Source: Brassica napus (taxonomy: Eukaryota; Streptophyta; Magnoliopsida; Brassicales; Brassicaceae). From it: a DNA stretch of 64,000 nucleotides. The translations under genes and the position numbers were made by a program. Shown here piece by piece: positions 49,219 to 62,600 of the stretch. Within the stretch, counting starts at the first letter, position 1; each line of letters begins with the position of its first letter. Under the pieces are notes generated by a model. The model had not been told where the DNA came from and did no database searches. It worked only from the letters and a program-made list of their open reading frames with translations. The stretch is from NCBI RefSeq assembly GCF_020379485.1, contig NC_063439.1:23498098-23562097 (forward strand), read 5' to 3'.

Positions 49219-50953
49219 CCATATTTTGGCGGTTTTCTATTTTCAGGCTCTTATCCGTAAGACTGGTTATGTGCACGTGGTGTGTGTTTGGTATGTGCTT
49301 TGTATTTGAATGTTTGATGTTGTATATATGTACTATTCCGGATATATTAACATGCAAGTAGTCTAATTTGTATATGAATACCGACCTTTATTCCTGCTGA
49401 AAAAGAACTATATCATATGAATATTGTAATATATTTTTCATTAAAAAAAACAAAGTCCAGTTTGTGGTTGATTGGTCAAAGAAGATAATTTATCAAGATT
49501 ACATGAAAAGGACATGTCTAGAATGGATATAGGTAAGAAAATTACGTATTTTATATCTTACTGGATTAATGTAACATGGGATATACATATTTATATCTGT
49601 GAAGTTCTATATATAATATTTATAACGTGGCACAATAACAAAAAGAGGATGGCATCAGGGTCTCATGCTATAAAACGTTAAAGGTCACACATCTTGTATC
49701 ATTAGTGTATGATCTAGATAACCATATGGTGGAAGTTTATTTGCAGAATGATATGGGGTGGGGTAAGTGAGTGAAGGGTGATACTATATAAATATTTATT
49801 TATTTATTTAAAACAAATAGGGTGACTTTTAAAAGAGGCAGATAACAGAAGTACAAATGAAAGACTACACCAGTAGCCACTAGCCAGTACAGGCCCAGTA
49901 GGCATTTGAAGATGAAACAGCTCAATACAAGAAGTTTACATGTGTGCAAAGTAAGATAACACACTCTACACTCAGTTGAAGAATCATATCAAGCCATCAC
50001 TTGCTTCAGCATAAACGAGTTCCATGAGCAAGTTAGGAGTTAGGACCATGTCTAGTTATATAAGATTGTTTCTACCATCAAATATATATTATTTAAAGAA
50101 GTTTTTAAAGTTCGTTTAGCAGTTTCAACCTCTAATTCACATATAGAGAAAGACATAAATATTCAGAAAGAAAGGCGAATATCAATCACATCATGGGAGT
50201 CAGGGCCCTTTGAGGATTCGAATATATTCTAGTTTGATGCATGCCTTAGCAAACGTCTAGACATATGTTCTTCAAACTAGAAAATGTATATAACTCGGAT
50301 ATCTGATTTGTTCATATTCGTTTTGAAAGTGGTTTAAGTAACCCGTTAATCAATGTTTAAAAAGCTAATATTATGTCTACTCCTATGGTCAATCTCTTCC
50401 ATAATCAGTCGAAAGAGAAGCTAATAACATTAGAAGTCCTCCTCCTCACCCATTCAGAAGACGTAAAGGCACGTCAAAAAAAAAGGAGCAACCTTTGCAA
50501 GTTGAAACCTTTAAAAAAATAAATGATATTTTCATGAAACCGACAGAGCATTAAGTTCTGTAATGAAGTGGAAGGGCTTTTAAATTGGGATACGGAGGAG
50601 CACACGATCGTTGACGGAGATTGAAGAAGAAAAGCTCCCAACTTTTTTTTAATACAATCTTCTTTTCAAGTCAAATCCTTTTCTATCACCACCCAATTCC
50701 GCGGCAACACAACCTTCCTATAAGGCTCATCTTTCCTCTTCTGTACTATCCCGCAAGATTATCATCATCATAAATGTCGCTGCTCCTTGTCGTTATCTGG
50801 TAAAATCTCTCGGAAGATAAAGATGATATCTTTTTTTCCAATGTTGATGTGAAATTGATCTCTTTCCTTTTGTGAGGTTTTTATATTGATGAGATGGGTT
50901 TTGTAATTGATTTTAGCTTGTAGAGACGAAGAAGCCCTAGAAAGAAAGAAAAA
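49219..50953. other. Intergenic region
   Basis: AT-rich spacer followed by the promoter and 5' leader of the carrier gene. No gene or clear repeat family is seen. Confidence 0.45.
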
Positions 50954-52691
50954 ATGAGTTCCACGGAGGCGGTTGACGATCCTGGTCAGATTAAACGTGC
51001 CTTGATTGATGCTTCCGCCGGAGCCATCTCCGGTGGTGTTTCCCGCACCGTTACTTCTCCGCTTGATGTTATTAAGATTAGATTTCAGGTGGCTTTCTCT
51101 TCTTTCATACCCATTGATAAAGTTTAGGTTTTTTTCTACTTTATTTGGGAATCATTTGGATTCACTAGGAAAGTGAGTAGCTTTATGTGTGGAGATGGCT
51201 GAAGAAGCTTTAATGTGTGGTTGCAGGTTCAGCTAGAACCGACGAGTTCATGGTCTGTGGTTAGGGGGAACTTGTCGGGAGCATCTAAGTATACAGGGAT
51301 GGTACAGGCTACTAAAGACATTTTTAGAGAAGAAGGTTTTCGGGTCTGTCTCTTAGACCACTTCCGTTTCTTTAAACCTTTCCTTTAAGGTCTGTGGCAC
51401 TAGGTTTGCTGAGGTCTTGTTCTTTGTTCTGATGTTTTTTCTCAGGGGTTTTGGCGTGGTAATGTGCCAGCTTTGCTTATGGTCATGCCATATACTTCAA
51501 TTCAGTTTACAGTACTGCATAAGTTGAAATCTTTTGCATCTGGTTCTACTAAAACAGGTAAAGACTCTACACAGTAACTTTGGGGTTTTTCTTCTTCTAT
51601 ATATGGTACTTTGTAGATTGTCTTAGTGACTATATCTTATGGGTAGATGATGCTGTTCTTTCTTACATCGTGTTGCATTTCTTGTCATTGGTGAAAGATG
51701 ACTCACTTTGGGAAAAATTCTTTAGATTGTGTTGGTCGAATGCATGTTTCTTATGATAGCTTTTGCATTGGAGATCAATGTGTTTTGTCTTAATTGTTGT
51801 ATTATTTTGGAATGCAGAGGATCATATACATTTGAGCCCTTATCTATCCTTCGTCAGTGGAGCTTTAGCAGGATGTGCTGCTACATTAGGATCTTATCCA
51901 TTTGATCTTCTTAGGACAATACTGGCCTCACAAGGAGAGCCTAAGGTTTGTTGCTCGACTTATGAAGCCTGTAATATAGTGACATTGTAACCATAGATGT
52001 CTGATTAATGACTATCTACAGGTGTATCCAACAATGAGGTCTGCATTTTTCGATATTATCAAATCTCGAGGGATAAGAGGATTGTATAATGGATTAACAC
52101 CAACACTTGTTGAAATCGTGCCTTACGCTGGCCTGCAATTTGGCACGTACGATATGTTTAAGCGTTGGATGATGGTAAGAGTCTTCTTAAATAATCTGTC
52201 TTTCTTTATTTCTAGTGACAATCAGGTCATTTGATTATTCACCAGGACTGGAACCGACGCATGTTATCCTCCAATAGCCCTATCAACGTCGACACCAACC
52301 TTTCTAGCTTCCAGCTTTTTGTTTGTGGGCTTGGAGCTGGCACTAGCGCCAAACTCGTCTGCCATCCTCTTGATGTGGTTAAAAAGCGCTTCCAGGTCAG
52401 TTAATCTTTACCCATTGGATTCTTCATAAAGATATTCAATTAATCTTAGTACTGTTTTTTTTTCTGTTGCAGATTGAAGGTTTGCAGAGACATCCGAGAT
52501 ATGGAGCCCGAGTGGAGCGACGTGCATACAGAAACATGTTAGACGGTCTCAAGCAGATTCTGATGTCTGAAGGATGGCACGGTCTGTACAAAGGCATTGT
52601 ACCATCCACTGTGAAAGCTGCTCCTGCTGGTGCTGTTACCTTTGTGGCCTATGAGTTCACCTCTGACTGGTTGGAGTCAATTTCTTGGTAG
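50954..52691 (+). CDS. Mitochondrial thiamine-diphosphate-type carrier
   Basis: A mitochondrial carrier (SLC25) protein of about 339 residues from seven exons, complete, [20 protein letters not shown] to [11 protein letters not shown]. The three repeats each have the PxD/E-x-x-K/R signature: [11 protein letters not shown] (end of exon 1), [18 protein letters not shown] near 51893-51945, and [12 protein letters not shown] near 52360. Loop motifs such as [40 protein letters not shown] and [20 protein letters not shown] match. Members of this group (At5g48970, At3g21390) import thiamine diphosphate into mitochondria, the cofactor for pyruvate and 2-oxoglutarate dehydrogenases. Substrate assigned from the closest Arabidopsis homologue. 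Confidence 0.93.
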
Positions 52692-53109
52692 AGATTTACA
52701 CTCTCTCACATTTTTATATCTTTTCTGTTGCTAGCAATTTATTATAGGCTCTGGCCCTATTCATGGGTGTATTAAGCACATATCTTATGACCATTGATTA
52801 TTGTTGGGAATTACACAAAGTAAAACATCGATTATTGTTGGCAATTTTGGAAGTGAGATTATAAAGCTGGGGAAGTGAATCCAATATATCAAAGCTCCAG
52901 CATTTGTTTAATATGGACTGTAATTCCAAAAATCCATGACAAAAATGTGAACTACATCAAGTTTTAATGCCAATTAAAAGCAGAGATTATGTGCTGGTTG
53001 TTTCTCTGTCCGCTTGGTCTCACAACCTTTCACACTCCTAAAACCAACAACTAGAGGAACAAAAACCAAAATGTTGGGCAAAGGCAGCTAACCATAACTA
53101 CGATTTGTC
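52692..53109. other. Convergent intergenic region
   Basis: 3' UTRs of the carrier gene and of the transposase-derived gene; a short imperfect repeat of ATTATTGTTGG(C/G)AATT occurs near 52796-52850. Nothing else is seen. Confidence 0.45.
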
Positions 53110-55706
53110 TTAATCCTGTCTCTCCGTCTGTACCTGGGACCCAGCTTTGCAAGTCTTCTTGTTGTGTCCTAACCCCTTGCAGTTGCTACACTGAAGCTGA
53201 CGCTTGATCATGTCTACCGGTTCCACCTGCTTACTCTTTGGTCTCCCCGGAGTCCTCCTCGTAGGCGGCGGCGTCACTGAAACAACCCCCTCAACGGGCT
53301 GTTCCTCCGCCATCAACCCTCCGTTAGGGACAGGGTTAATAGACTCGGCATACATCAACCTGTAACTCTCCGAGGTCAAGTATCTAGAGCAGTACTCATA
53401 AGGGCTTTTCTCAATGCACTCAATCACCGCAACCGCGTGGCTACACGGTAAACCAGTCAATCTCCACACCTTACAGTCACAATCACACTGGTCGATATCA
53501 ACTATATTGATAGATTCACCATGAACCTCGAATAAACTATCGTGAGGCCGCGACACCTGAAGCGACCTAGCAAGCTCTATCTCTTTCCGCAGCTTCTCCT
53601 CGTTACTTGGTGTCAGCACCGTCCCAACCCACTCCCGGGACTGCACCTGCCGCGTGTAGATCGTTTGCATCAGCTTCGCTCTGAGCTCGTCTATCATTTG
53701 AGTTATAGGCAACTCGTGCGCTTCAGACACCCAGCTGTAGAAATCTAACCCAAAAGTGGAGTTCATGTGGTTATACCTCTCTCCTTCGAACAAAGCGTTC
53801 GCCCAACGGTGAGGCTCGCTCTCCACAACCCAAGCGCAAGCATCAGGAGAAATGTTTTTTATATTCTCCAAGGAACTGTAGTATCCTTCAGGACGCGCGG
53901 CGTAAGCAGCTGCGTAGAAGTCGTTGAGCAAGAACCGTCTCGCCTCGTGAGAGAACTGAGCCTTCAAGTCAGTGTTCAGCTTCTCCGCGAGGCGGCGCAA
54001 GCAATAAGCATGATGGTGGTGCTCGTCACCAAACACAAGAGGTAGTGCATTCTTCAAACCGTTTTGAAAATCCGCAACGAACGTGATTCTCCGTGAATCA
54101 GCCAACGCTGATTTGAGACTCTCCAAGAACCAAACCCAATTCTCTTCTGACTCGGTGTCCGCAACCGCAAACGTTACCGGAAACGCTCCGTCTTCTGCGT
54201 CAGGAGCTGTAGCGACAAGGATAACCCCTTGGTACTTTGAGTTTAAGACAACACTGTCAAGGAAGAGTAGAGGGCGAGAGCCTTGTCTAAACCCACTTAT
54301 AGATGCGTAGAACGATATGAAGAGACGATGGAAGCTAGAATCTTCTTTAGTCACGAACGTTGCAACGCTACCAGGGTTAGTCTCTTTAATCTTCTCGCAA
54401 AGAAAGGGAAGCTGAGTGTACGCTTCTTTATAAGAGCCTTGAAGCTGCTCTCTAGCGATCTCCTTAGCTCTCCACGCCTGCGAGTAGTTCAGCTGTATCC
54501 CATACTCTCTTTTTATATCCTCAGCTATATCCTTAGGCTTGTAGTCAGGAGAAGCTTTCAGCTTCTCCTTGATAATACTCCCAACCCAGCCTCTCGCCGC
54601 GCGGTAACCCGCTTTCACTACGGCTCTCTCGCAGGTGTGCCTCGGGTTCATTCTCTTGATGCAGATAAGCTGCGTGGTGGAGAGCCTCGACGCGGCGATG
54701 CGCCAGGGGCAGCCTTGCGCTTTGCATTTGACCGAGACGCGGTGGCTGTCGTTTTTCTTGTACTTGTAAGTGAACCCGTGCGCGATGGAGTACTTGTGCA
54801 AGGCGTCTCGGAACTCTGTGAAGCTGCTGAATCTTTGGTCGACGCCGGTGATGGTGTTTTCCCACTGCTGTGCGGGTTTGATGTGTTGTTTATCGTCGGT
54901 TAGAAGGAAATCGCAGGGTAAAGGGCTGGTTACGTCTGGCATTACTGCTCCCATATCGATCTGAAAATCATTAGTTGTTATATCATCATCATTGTCATCA
55001 TCTCCCATGACAACATCTCCTGCAGAAACTACAGGTACTACTGCTTCAGATGCAGTTGTCCTACTTGACCTGGATCAAACAAAAAAAGAAGAAAATTCAC
55101 ACATCAACTGTTATGATCTTCAACAATGTCAATCGATGTTCAAACAATCGCTAGGCAGTAATTATATGAGATATTGATTATGCAGGCAGTTAAACTGTTT
55201 TTTTTTAAATCGTTTTGTTTATGTTCAATTTGCTTACTATGCACACGCCTAGACCAATTTTTAGAACACTGTATTAGGTGTCAGAAACTAGGACAATCAC
55301 AGCACATTCATGATCTTTAACAAGAACTTTCACATTCTCTCAAGTAGAAACACACATACCTACTAGCTGGCATGTTGGACACAATCATGGCTTTAGATTC
55401 CTCAGGTAAGACAAAGACTTCAACATTAGGTGCGTCTACGGAGAAGCTGACCATGCGTTTAAAGTCCTTATCCTTGGAGATGGTGATAAGGGTCTTCCTG
55501 TTTCCAGGGAGGAAGTACTTGAGGGTCATCGTCTCCCAACTAAACCCGAAATTCTCAGCTAATTCGGACCGGAAGTCGCTCAATGACGTGTCATGATCGA
55601 TGTCTATGGCGTAAGCGTCTCCGTTGGTGTAAACTAGTAAACCATCTTTGTTGGTTACGAACTGTCCACCCGCTTGACATATAGCTATCACTTTCTTCGT
55701 AGCCAT
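53110..55706 (-). CDS. MUG6: MUSTANG-type domesticated MULE transposase with PB1 domain (MUG6-like)
   Basis: Two exons, 55360-55706 and 53110-55060, give 765 residues. The N-terminal PB1 domain spans about residues 5-100 (KVIAICQAGGQFVTNKDG; DTSLSDFRSELAENFGFSWE). Then come a MuDR-type DNA-binding region (FTEFRDALHKYSIAHGFTYK and CKAQGCPWRI, HTCE), a MULE transposase core (SRPLLFLDSVVLNSKYQGVI; FVADFQNGLKNA; DEHHHHAYCLRRLAEKL), a SWIM zinc finger (CDCDCKVWRLTGLPCSHAVA) and a CCHC knuckle (CSNCKGLGHNKKTC). The reading frame is intact and I see no terminal inverted repeats around it, as expected for a host gene rather than a mobile copy. MUSTANG genes are domesticated transposases needed for normal growth and flowering; those with PB1 form one subgroup. 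The place fits AT5G48965. Confidence 0.9.
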
Positions 55707-56349
55707 CACTACAAAACCTTAGAATCTGAAAAACAAGAATCTAGCTTGTGTCGGAGTTTGATAGACAGCAATCAGATTAAAGATGATACGGGGAATTAAA
55801 AGGCAAAACCTAAATTGAAACAGACCAAAGTGTTGGAGTTTGGTAAGAGATTGAGAATCAAAAAGGGTACCTTTGATAAAGGCAGAGAGAGACCACGTAC
55901 GGTTTGAAAGTCGGAGTCTTTCCTTCCAGAAACGAATCCAAGCCACTCGGAAAGACAGAGAGAAGAGACGGCAAAAACTTTCAACTAATTAATTAATAAA
56001 AAAAATTGAAAGTAGCAAAACGCTGCGTTTTGGATATAAACAGTTCACGTTAGTTTCTCTTGTTCTCTTTCATCTTCTTCACCAATAACCACATACAAAA
56101 TGTTTTCTACAATTTAGTCTTTTGACCAAACTGCTTCTGATGCCGAGAGTGTGAAGCAGAAACACAAAACGATAAGCAAGATAAATCAAAACGATAGCAT
56201 TAATACCAATCAAGGCCAGCATCAACTTTAGTTCAGAGTATAGGAGTTACAAAATTATACATAAAAATACTACACTTCTATCGACAGTTTTTCGTAACAA
56301 AAAGATTACCACAATACAATGTTGGATCAAGTTTGGGCACAAACAACTG
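55707..56349. other. Intergenic region
   Basis: MUG6-like promoter and leader, then the 3' UTR of the HAD gene. No gene is seen. Confidence 0.45.
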
Positions 56350-59229
56350 CTAGTTTTCCATAGCTGTATCAGGAAGGGGAGAATCATGAGCCAGTGACTG
56401 CAGTGGAAGATACACAACATGAGGAGTTTAGTTAACATTTGCCTCATTTTGTAATTGTTCTGGCAATCTGATATAAGCTTTTTACCTGCTCTTGTGAGCG
56501 GAAATACATGAAGGGTGTATAGTTGAGGAAGTTGGAGACTCTTGATGTGTATATATCAGCATACCTGAAACCAATTTTGAGGGGAAGTAAGTGTGGTTGA
56601 GATGTGAGAGATTTACTACAAGTTGCTTAGGAATGCAGAGAAGAGGCATACATACTTTTCGATTTGTCTCATCAAATGGCTTTTGTCCCACAACCCCGCA
56701 CGCGAAAGGAAGCCCCATCTGGTAAACAACTCGAGAATAATGGGTCAGACATTCGTTTCTGTGATTCCCGAGTCATCTAACTAATGAGTAGCTTGTCTTT
56801 TAACATTTTTTTTTTTGCGAACCTTTTGTTGAAGAGCTCGCCGTCTGATTCGAGCATCAGACCAATCTTTTCATCTAGTCTTTGCATCACAATGAGAAGC
56901 TTTTGCATGGTCTCTGTCAGTTCTTGATCAGCCAAATTGGTAGCAGCGAGGGTCTAGACGGAAAAGAGAAAGCAAATTACCTCTATGAGCAATTACAATC
57001 AAGAATGTATATTGCTGATCATACTAGCAATATTGTGTTCAACACAGGGAGAGAACATGACTCTAGATCTTGCAAGGAGATGAACAAACCTGAGCAGGAC
57101 GGCCTTTGCTTCGTCTTTGAAAAGCAAGCCGAAGCTGGTTAAAGAGATCCCCAACAACTTCTTTTTGATTTATAAGCTCTATCAGCTCTTCTCGGTGACC
57201 ACGACTACAAATTAGAGCCATATACTGCAACGAAACAAGACCAAACCGTTCTTTCTTTCTGTTACTTCAACGAAACAAAGAGAACTTCTATTATTTATTG
57301 ATTATATAGTTCAGAACAAAATATATCCAAACCTCTTCTTCCAGTTCACGGCAAATCAGTGCAGTTCGCCACCTAAGGTGGACTTTGGAGACGCTGACAT
57401 CCGTGTAGATGTGGTCACCAACGTACAAAATCTCATCTCCATGAACATTGAGAGAACTCTCTACCATCTGAGCACTTCCTCCTGAGTATAAACCTCCTGT
57501 GGGAGACAAACATTGAAATAAAGGAAAAAAATTTAGCTTTCTCCACATAATTTTATTAACTCACATTCAGTAGAAAACAATGAGAATCACCTGTTTCAAC
57601 CTTAAAGCATGGACGCATCAAACCCTCTCCAGTCACAACCTCGTACAAAGGGTGTGACATCTGGAAGAACTCTGGTTTCCTCGCAGAAACTATCACCTAT
57701 GTGGAAACATGATTCTGAGTCAGTCAGACGATTAACCATAAGTTTAAAAGCAAAAAAAAATACTTCTGTTAATAAAACCGCTTTACGATTAAAATGCAGA
57801 AACATATTTGCTCACCATGTCAAAAAGATCTCGCCAGTCCATGTCATTAGGAAGAAATTTATTAAATGAATGTTTCATCATCTTGTCTGTGTAGTGATAA
57901 TCTGAGTTTGTGATAAGCAAGAGCTTTTTACCAGCCTGTGAGCGATCAGTACGGACATTAACCAATGAACCTATTATAATGAGACACTATTTTTTGGGAA
58001 GACAGAAACATTACCTCCTTTTGATCCAAAAGAGCTAAAGGTAATTCTGGGTCTGGCTCGACAAATAGTTCCGGCTTGGACATTATCTCACTCTGTAAAA
58101 TAATTATTATTATTAAGGGACCTGGGAAACCTGATTTGTAAGAGATTAATTGCAGAATGGACAAACTATCAACCTTAAGCTGTCCTTCAACATGGGCTCT
58201 GAAGAGAGCTTTTGCAACAGCCTGAAAACGTTGATTAAGGATCAATAATATGTGAAGCTTTCAATTCAATGAAATTTAGGTCCTATGAAGTAAATAACCT
58301 TGTAGAGTCCTTTGTAATCAAGAGTGCCAAGGTCTGCTGAAACAGCTCCATCATCCAATCTATCAACCATCTGAAAAAGTTTGAATTATAATTGCTCAGC
58401 AAAGCAACAGTTGAGAAAAAAAATATGATCATTATATAAGACTTATAAGTTATAAATAAAAAAGCAAATTGTGGTCAACATAAACCAACAATATTCAGCA
58501 AAATAGTTCTCGTAATATACCTGCGCATAAGCCACAGCCTCTGAAACAGAAAAGAATGTGTTGAGAAACTCCCAACGGCTCTGGTTCCGAAGATCAACTA
58601 ACTCTCTTCCATAGATCTCACTTTCACCCATATAAATCGAATAAGAGAATAAGACTTCCTTCATATAGAGAACAAAGACTACGCAACTGAATGGTGTTGA
58701 AAAGTTTACCATACCTGACAGCTTTATTTGATAACATGTTCGTACCGTGCATGGCTCTCTGCACATACCCAAATCTATCAGCCTTGACTAGATTACCTTT
58801 CTCTTTGTCGATCATGAGACCCCTGATAACCTATAATAAGAAAGAAGACATATTTTGGACTTAGCACTATAATCTTAGAGAGGGTACTGCAATGTGGAAC
58901 CTTTCAACTATCACAAGAATAAACATATCACCAGTTCCGGATCAAAAGAAAGTCCATCGACAGGGAAACCCATGTTCTTTAGATTTTCCATGCAGTAGTC
59001 ATAAGCCCTTCCTTCCCAAGCCTGAACAAGGCCATAAAGTATGGTCAATTATGGATGTATCTTCTGAATAAATCTTTCCTACTTGAAGTATGAGAAAAGA
59101 AGCACTCACCATGACATTGTAGTGCAGCAAAGTGTAATCCATATCATATCCGATTACACTAATGGATCGTAGATTCAGTGTACGACTACAAAATATACCA
59201 CGAGGAGAGTGTTGCGCAGAGAAAGGACC
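56350..59229 (-). CDS. HAD-type 5'-nucleotidase (IMP-GMP family), 5' exon(s) beyond the window
   Basis: A spliced minus-strand gene whose first visible exon (59110-59229, after the CAG acceptor) encodes GPFSAQHSPRGIFCSRTLNL and VIGYDMDYTLLHYNV, the nucleophile motif DxDxT of haloacid dehalogenase-fold 5'-nucleotidases. About 15 exons follow: AWEGRAYDYCMENLKNMGFP, VIRGLMIDKEKGNLVKADRF, SEIYGRELVDLR, FVEPDPELPLALLDQKE, KKLLLITNSDYHYTDKMM (motif II, TNS, near 57900), EILYVGDHIYTDVSVSKVHL (motif IV, near 57400) and WRTALICRELEEE, ending SLAHDSPLPDTAMEN with the stop at 56350-56352. The family is close to cytosolic purine 5'-nucleotidase (NT5DC). Similar to AT5G48960. The start is missing: a Ty3 element begins 52 bases upstream of the first visible exon, inside the intron, so the gene's first exon must lie past the window. 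Confidence 0.88.
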
Positions 59230-59281
59230 CTGCAATATCATGCATGAATGTGTGAGATAAGTGGATGATGATGAAAAGTTG

Positions 59282-59640
59282 TTACGACTAATAATGTAAA
59301 AGCTCGATCGTATAAAGAACTTTATAAAGATTCCTTAAAGAACAAGCAAGTACAATGATTTAGAGTTTTTACACAGGAGTACTCTCTCTCCAATCACTAC
59401 TAGATCGATCCTCTCTCTCGATAACCAACTATTATTCCTTACTACTACTTATAAAGTGAGCAAGCAGGGGACACGTCACAGACAACCCATGTGCTCGTGC
59501 CCAAGGCCGTTGCTGTGATTCATCCTTCCTCCTCTTTTGTTGATTCCTTCTAGATGCTTAGTCACTCTTTCTGAGCTGGGCCTTTCTTTCTCCTCTCGTA
59601 CTGGAACAGTATTGGCGGCCTTCTAGCCTCATACGTAACA
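59282..59640 (-). repeat. 3' LTR of the chromovirus, 359 bp
   Basis: Begins TGTTACG and ends CGTAACA, a 7-base inverted repeat with canonical TG...CA ends. Just outside it on the element's 5' side is the polypurine tract (TGGAGGGGGTAA on the minus strand, 59641-59652). The pol stop codon (59562-59564) lies inside the LTR. Confidence 0.88.
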
Positions 59641-62600
59641 TTACCCCCTCCATTGAAACTGACCTTGTCCTCAAGGTCAAGCTCTGGAAACTGCTTCTCA
59701 ATCACACTCTTCCATTCCCACGTGCAGTCAGCTTCTGTCAACCCGACCCATTTGATCAACACTTCTTCATGGCCCGTCGTGGTATTGAACCTGTGAGCTC
59801 GCACGGCCTCTGGAACTACCTCCAATACCCCGTCAGCGGTGAGCTGTGATGGCAGGGTCACTGACTCGAAGGACTCACCCACTGCTTTCTTTAGCTGTGA
59901 AACATGAAACGTGGGATGAATGCGAGCCTCTGCTGGTAAACGTAGTTTATACGCCACCTTCCCTACACGACTCTCTACCTCGTACGGCCCATAGAAGCGA
60001 GCCGATAGCTTCTCATTCACCCTCTTTGCCAACGTTTTCTGTCTGTAAGGCCTGAGTTTCACGAAGACCTTATCCCCTACTTGGAACTCCACTTCCCTCC
60101 TGTGCTCATCTGCTCTTGCCTTCATAGTCTGCTGAGCTTTCAACAACTGCTGGCGAAGCAATACCAGATTGTCATCACGCTCCTGCAGCCTTGCCTCCAA
60201 CTCAGCATTATTGGTAGAACCATTCTCGTAGCGTAACAGCGACGGTGGCTCTCTACCATACAAAGCCTGGAATGGTGACATATTAATAGCAGAGTGGAAC
60301 GACGTGTTGTAGCTGAACTCCGCCCACTGCAAGAAGCTTGCCCACGTACGAGGTTTCTCTCCCGCAAAACAACGTAGATATGTTTCTAATCCCCGGTTGG
60401 TAACCTCGGTCTGGCCGTCAGACTGTGGATGGTAAGCCGTTGAAAAGCATAGACTGGTTCCTGCTAAACGGAACAACTCCTTCCAAAACTGCCCTGTGAA
60501 TATCCTGTCACGATCTGACACTATGGTTTTAGGGAACCCATGTAGTCTCACTATCTCCTGCACGAAGACCATAGCCACATCAACAGCAGTGAACGGGTGC
60601 CTGAGACCCACAAAGTGAGCGTACTTTGTAAGACGGTCTATCACCACAAGAACCGTGTTGACTCCTCCCGACTTAGGCAAGCCCTCAATGAAATCAAGCG
60701 AGATGTCTTCCCACACGTTGGACGGTATTGGTAAAGGCTGGAGAAGGTCCCCCGGTGCCAACGTGGAGTACTTCTGTCGTTGGCAAGTCTGACATGACGC
60801 TACATACTTCCTGATGTCAGTCATCATGCCCTGCCAGTAGAACAAAGCTCCAATGCGTTTTTGTGTCTTTAATACTCCCCCATGTCCCCCATACTTGCTG
60901 TCATGGTATTCTTTCAAAATAACTCCAATCAACTGAGACGTCTTAGGTAGCACAAGCTTCCCCTGTCTCAACAGTCTCCCTTGTACCATGGAGTAGGTAG
61001 AGTGTGAGGTCGGATCTCGAGACAGATCTTCCATAATCTTAGACAATTCTTCATCCTTTCCCACCTCAGAACCGACTTCCTCCAACTGAATAGATACTGG
61101 AACTGACACTGCAAATAACTCTGGCACTGCACTTCTTCGAGAGAGGCCGTCAGCGGCTTTATTCTCGAGCCCGGGTTTGTAATGAATGTCGAAGTCGAAA
61201 CCAAGAATCTTCGTCAGCCATTTCTGATATTCCATGTTGATTTCACGCTGCTCCAGTAAAAACTTGAGGCTCTTCTGATCCGTTCTTACTAGAAACTTTC
61301 TTCCGAGTAAGTAATGACGCCACTTCTGTATGGCAAAGACTATTGCCATTAGCTCCCTCTCATATACGGACTTCATCTGTTGCCTCTCGGTCAGTGCTTG
61401 ACTAAAGTACGCGATGGGACGCTGCTTCTGCATCAAGACCGCTCCCAAGCCTATTCCTGATGCATCTGATTCCACTACAAACTGCTCCTTGAAATCAGGC
61501 AAAGCAAGCACCGGTACTGTTGTCATGGCACTCTTCAACTGCTGGAAAGCACCCGTTGCCCCTTCCGACCATCTGAACTGATCCTTGCGAAGCAATGTCG
61601 TTAAAGGTCTCGCAATCTCTCCATAGCTTTGCACAAACTTCCTATAGTACCCAGTTAAACCCAAGAACCCGCGCAACTCCTTCACGGTTTTTGGTGTCGC
61701 CCAGTTTGTCATAGCTTGGATCTTCCCCTCGTCAGCTGCTACTCCTTCCTTACTGATTACATGCCCCAAGTACTCGATTCGTGAGCTCCCAAATTCGCAC
61801 TTTTTTTGGTTGGCATATAACTTCTGCGCTTTTAGTATCTCCAGCACCAGGCGGAGATGTCCTGCGTGTTCCTCCTCTGTCTTACTATAGACTAATATGT
61901 CATCGAAGAAGACGAGGACGAATTTCCGCAAGTAGCTTCGGAATATCTCATTCATCAGCGACTGAAATGTAGCTGGTGCGTTTGACAGTCCGAACGGCAT
62001 CACTAAGAACTCATAGTGGCCGTCGTGAGTGCGGAACGCTGTCTTCTGCACGTCCTCCGCCTTCACCAAGATTTGATGGTAACCTGACTTCAAATCCAAC
62101 TTCGAAAAAATGACTGCTCCTTGCAGCTCATCCAGCAATTGATCTATCATTGGTATAGGGTAGCAGTCTGCGATAGTGACCTTGTTTAAGGCGCGGTAAT
62201 CAACGCAGAACCGCCAGCTTCCGTCCTTCTTCTTTACCAACAGCACAGGACTCGAGAACGGGCTGTTACTGTCCCTGATGATCCCTGCTGCAAGCATAGC
62301 TGCAATCTGTTTCTCAATCTCCTCGCGTTGAGCTTGAGGGTATCGAAAGGGCCTGACGCTCACGGGGCTTGCTTCCTTCTTCAGCTCAATAGCGTGGGCC
62401 TTTCCTCTTGAGGGGGGGAGCCCCCTAGGCTCATCAAAGACCTCTGGAAACTCTTTCAGGACATCTTGTAAGGATGGAGGAATCTGGGACGCTTTCCCGG
62501 TTTCTTCTCCCTCCATCTGCATACCATTATATTCAATCAGCATTGCCTCTCCGTCCTGCTGTAAAGTCTTAAGAATAGACTTTAGAGATGCCGCTGAACA

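Noticed and set aside
54283..54903. A 206-codon plus-strand ORF
   Set aside because: Antisense to the MULE-derived gene; no domain, and the minus-strand gene has an intact family match.
53110..55706. Calling this an active mobile MULE
   Set aside because: Intact host-like structure with a PB1 domain, syntenic place and no visible terminal inverted repeats favour a domesticated gene.
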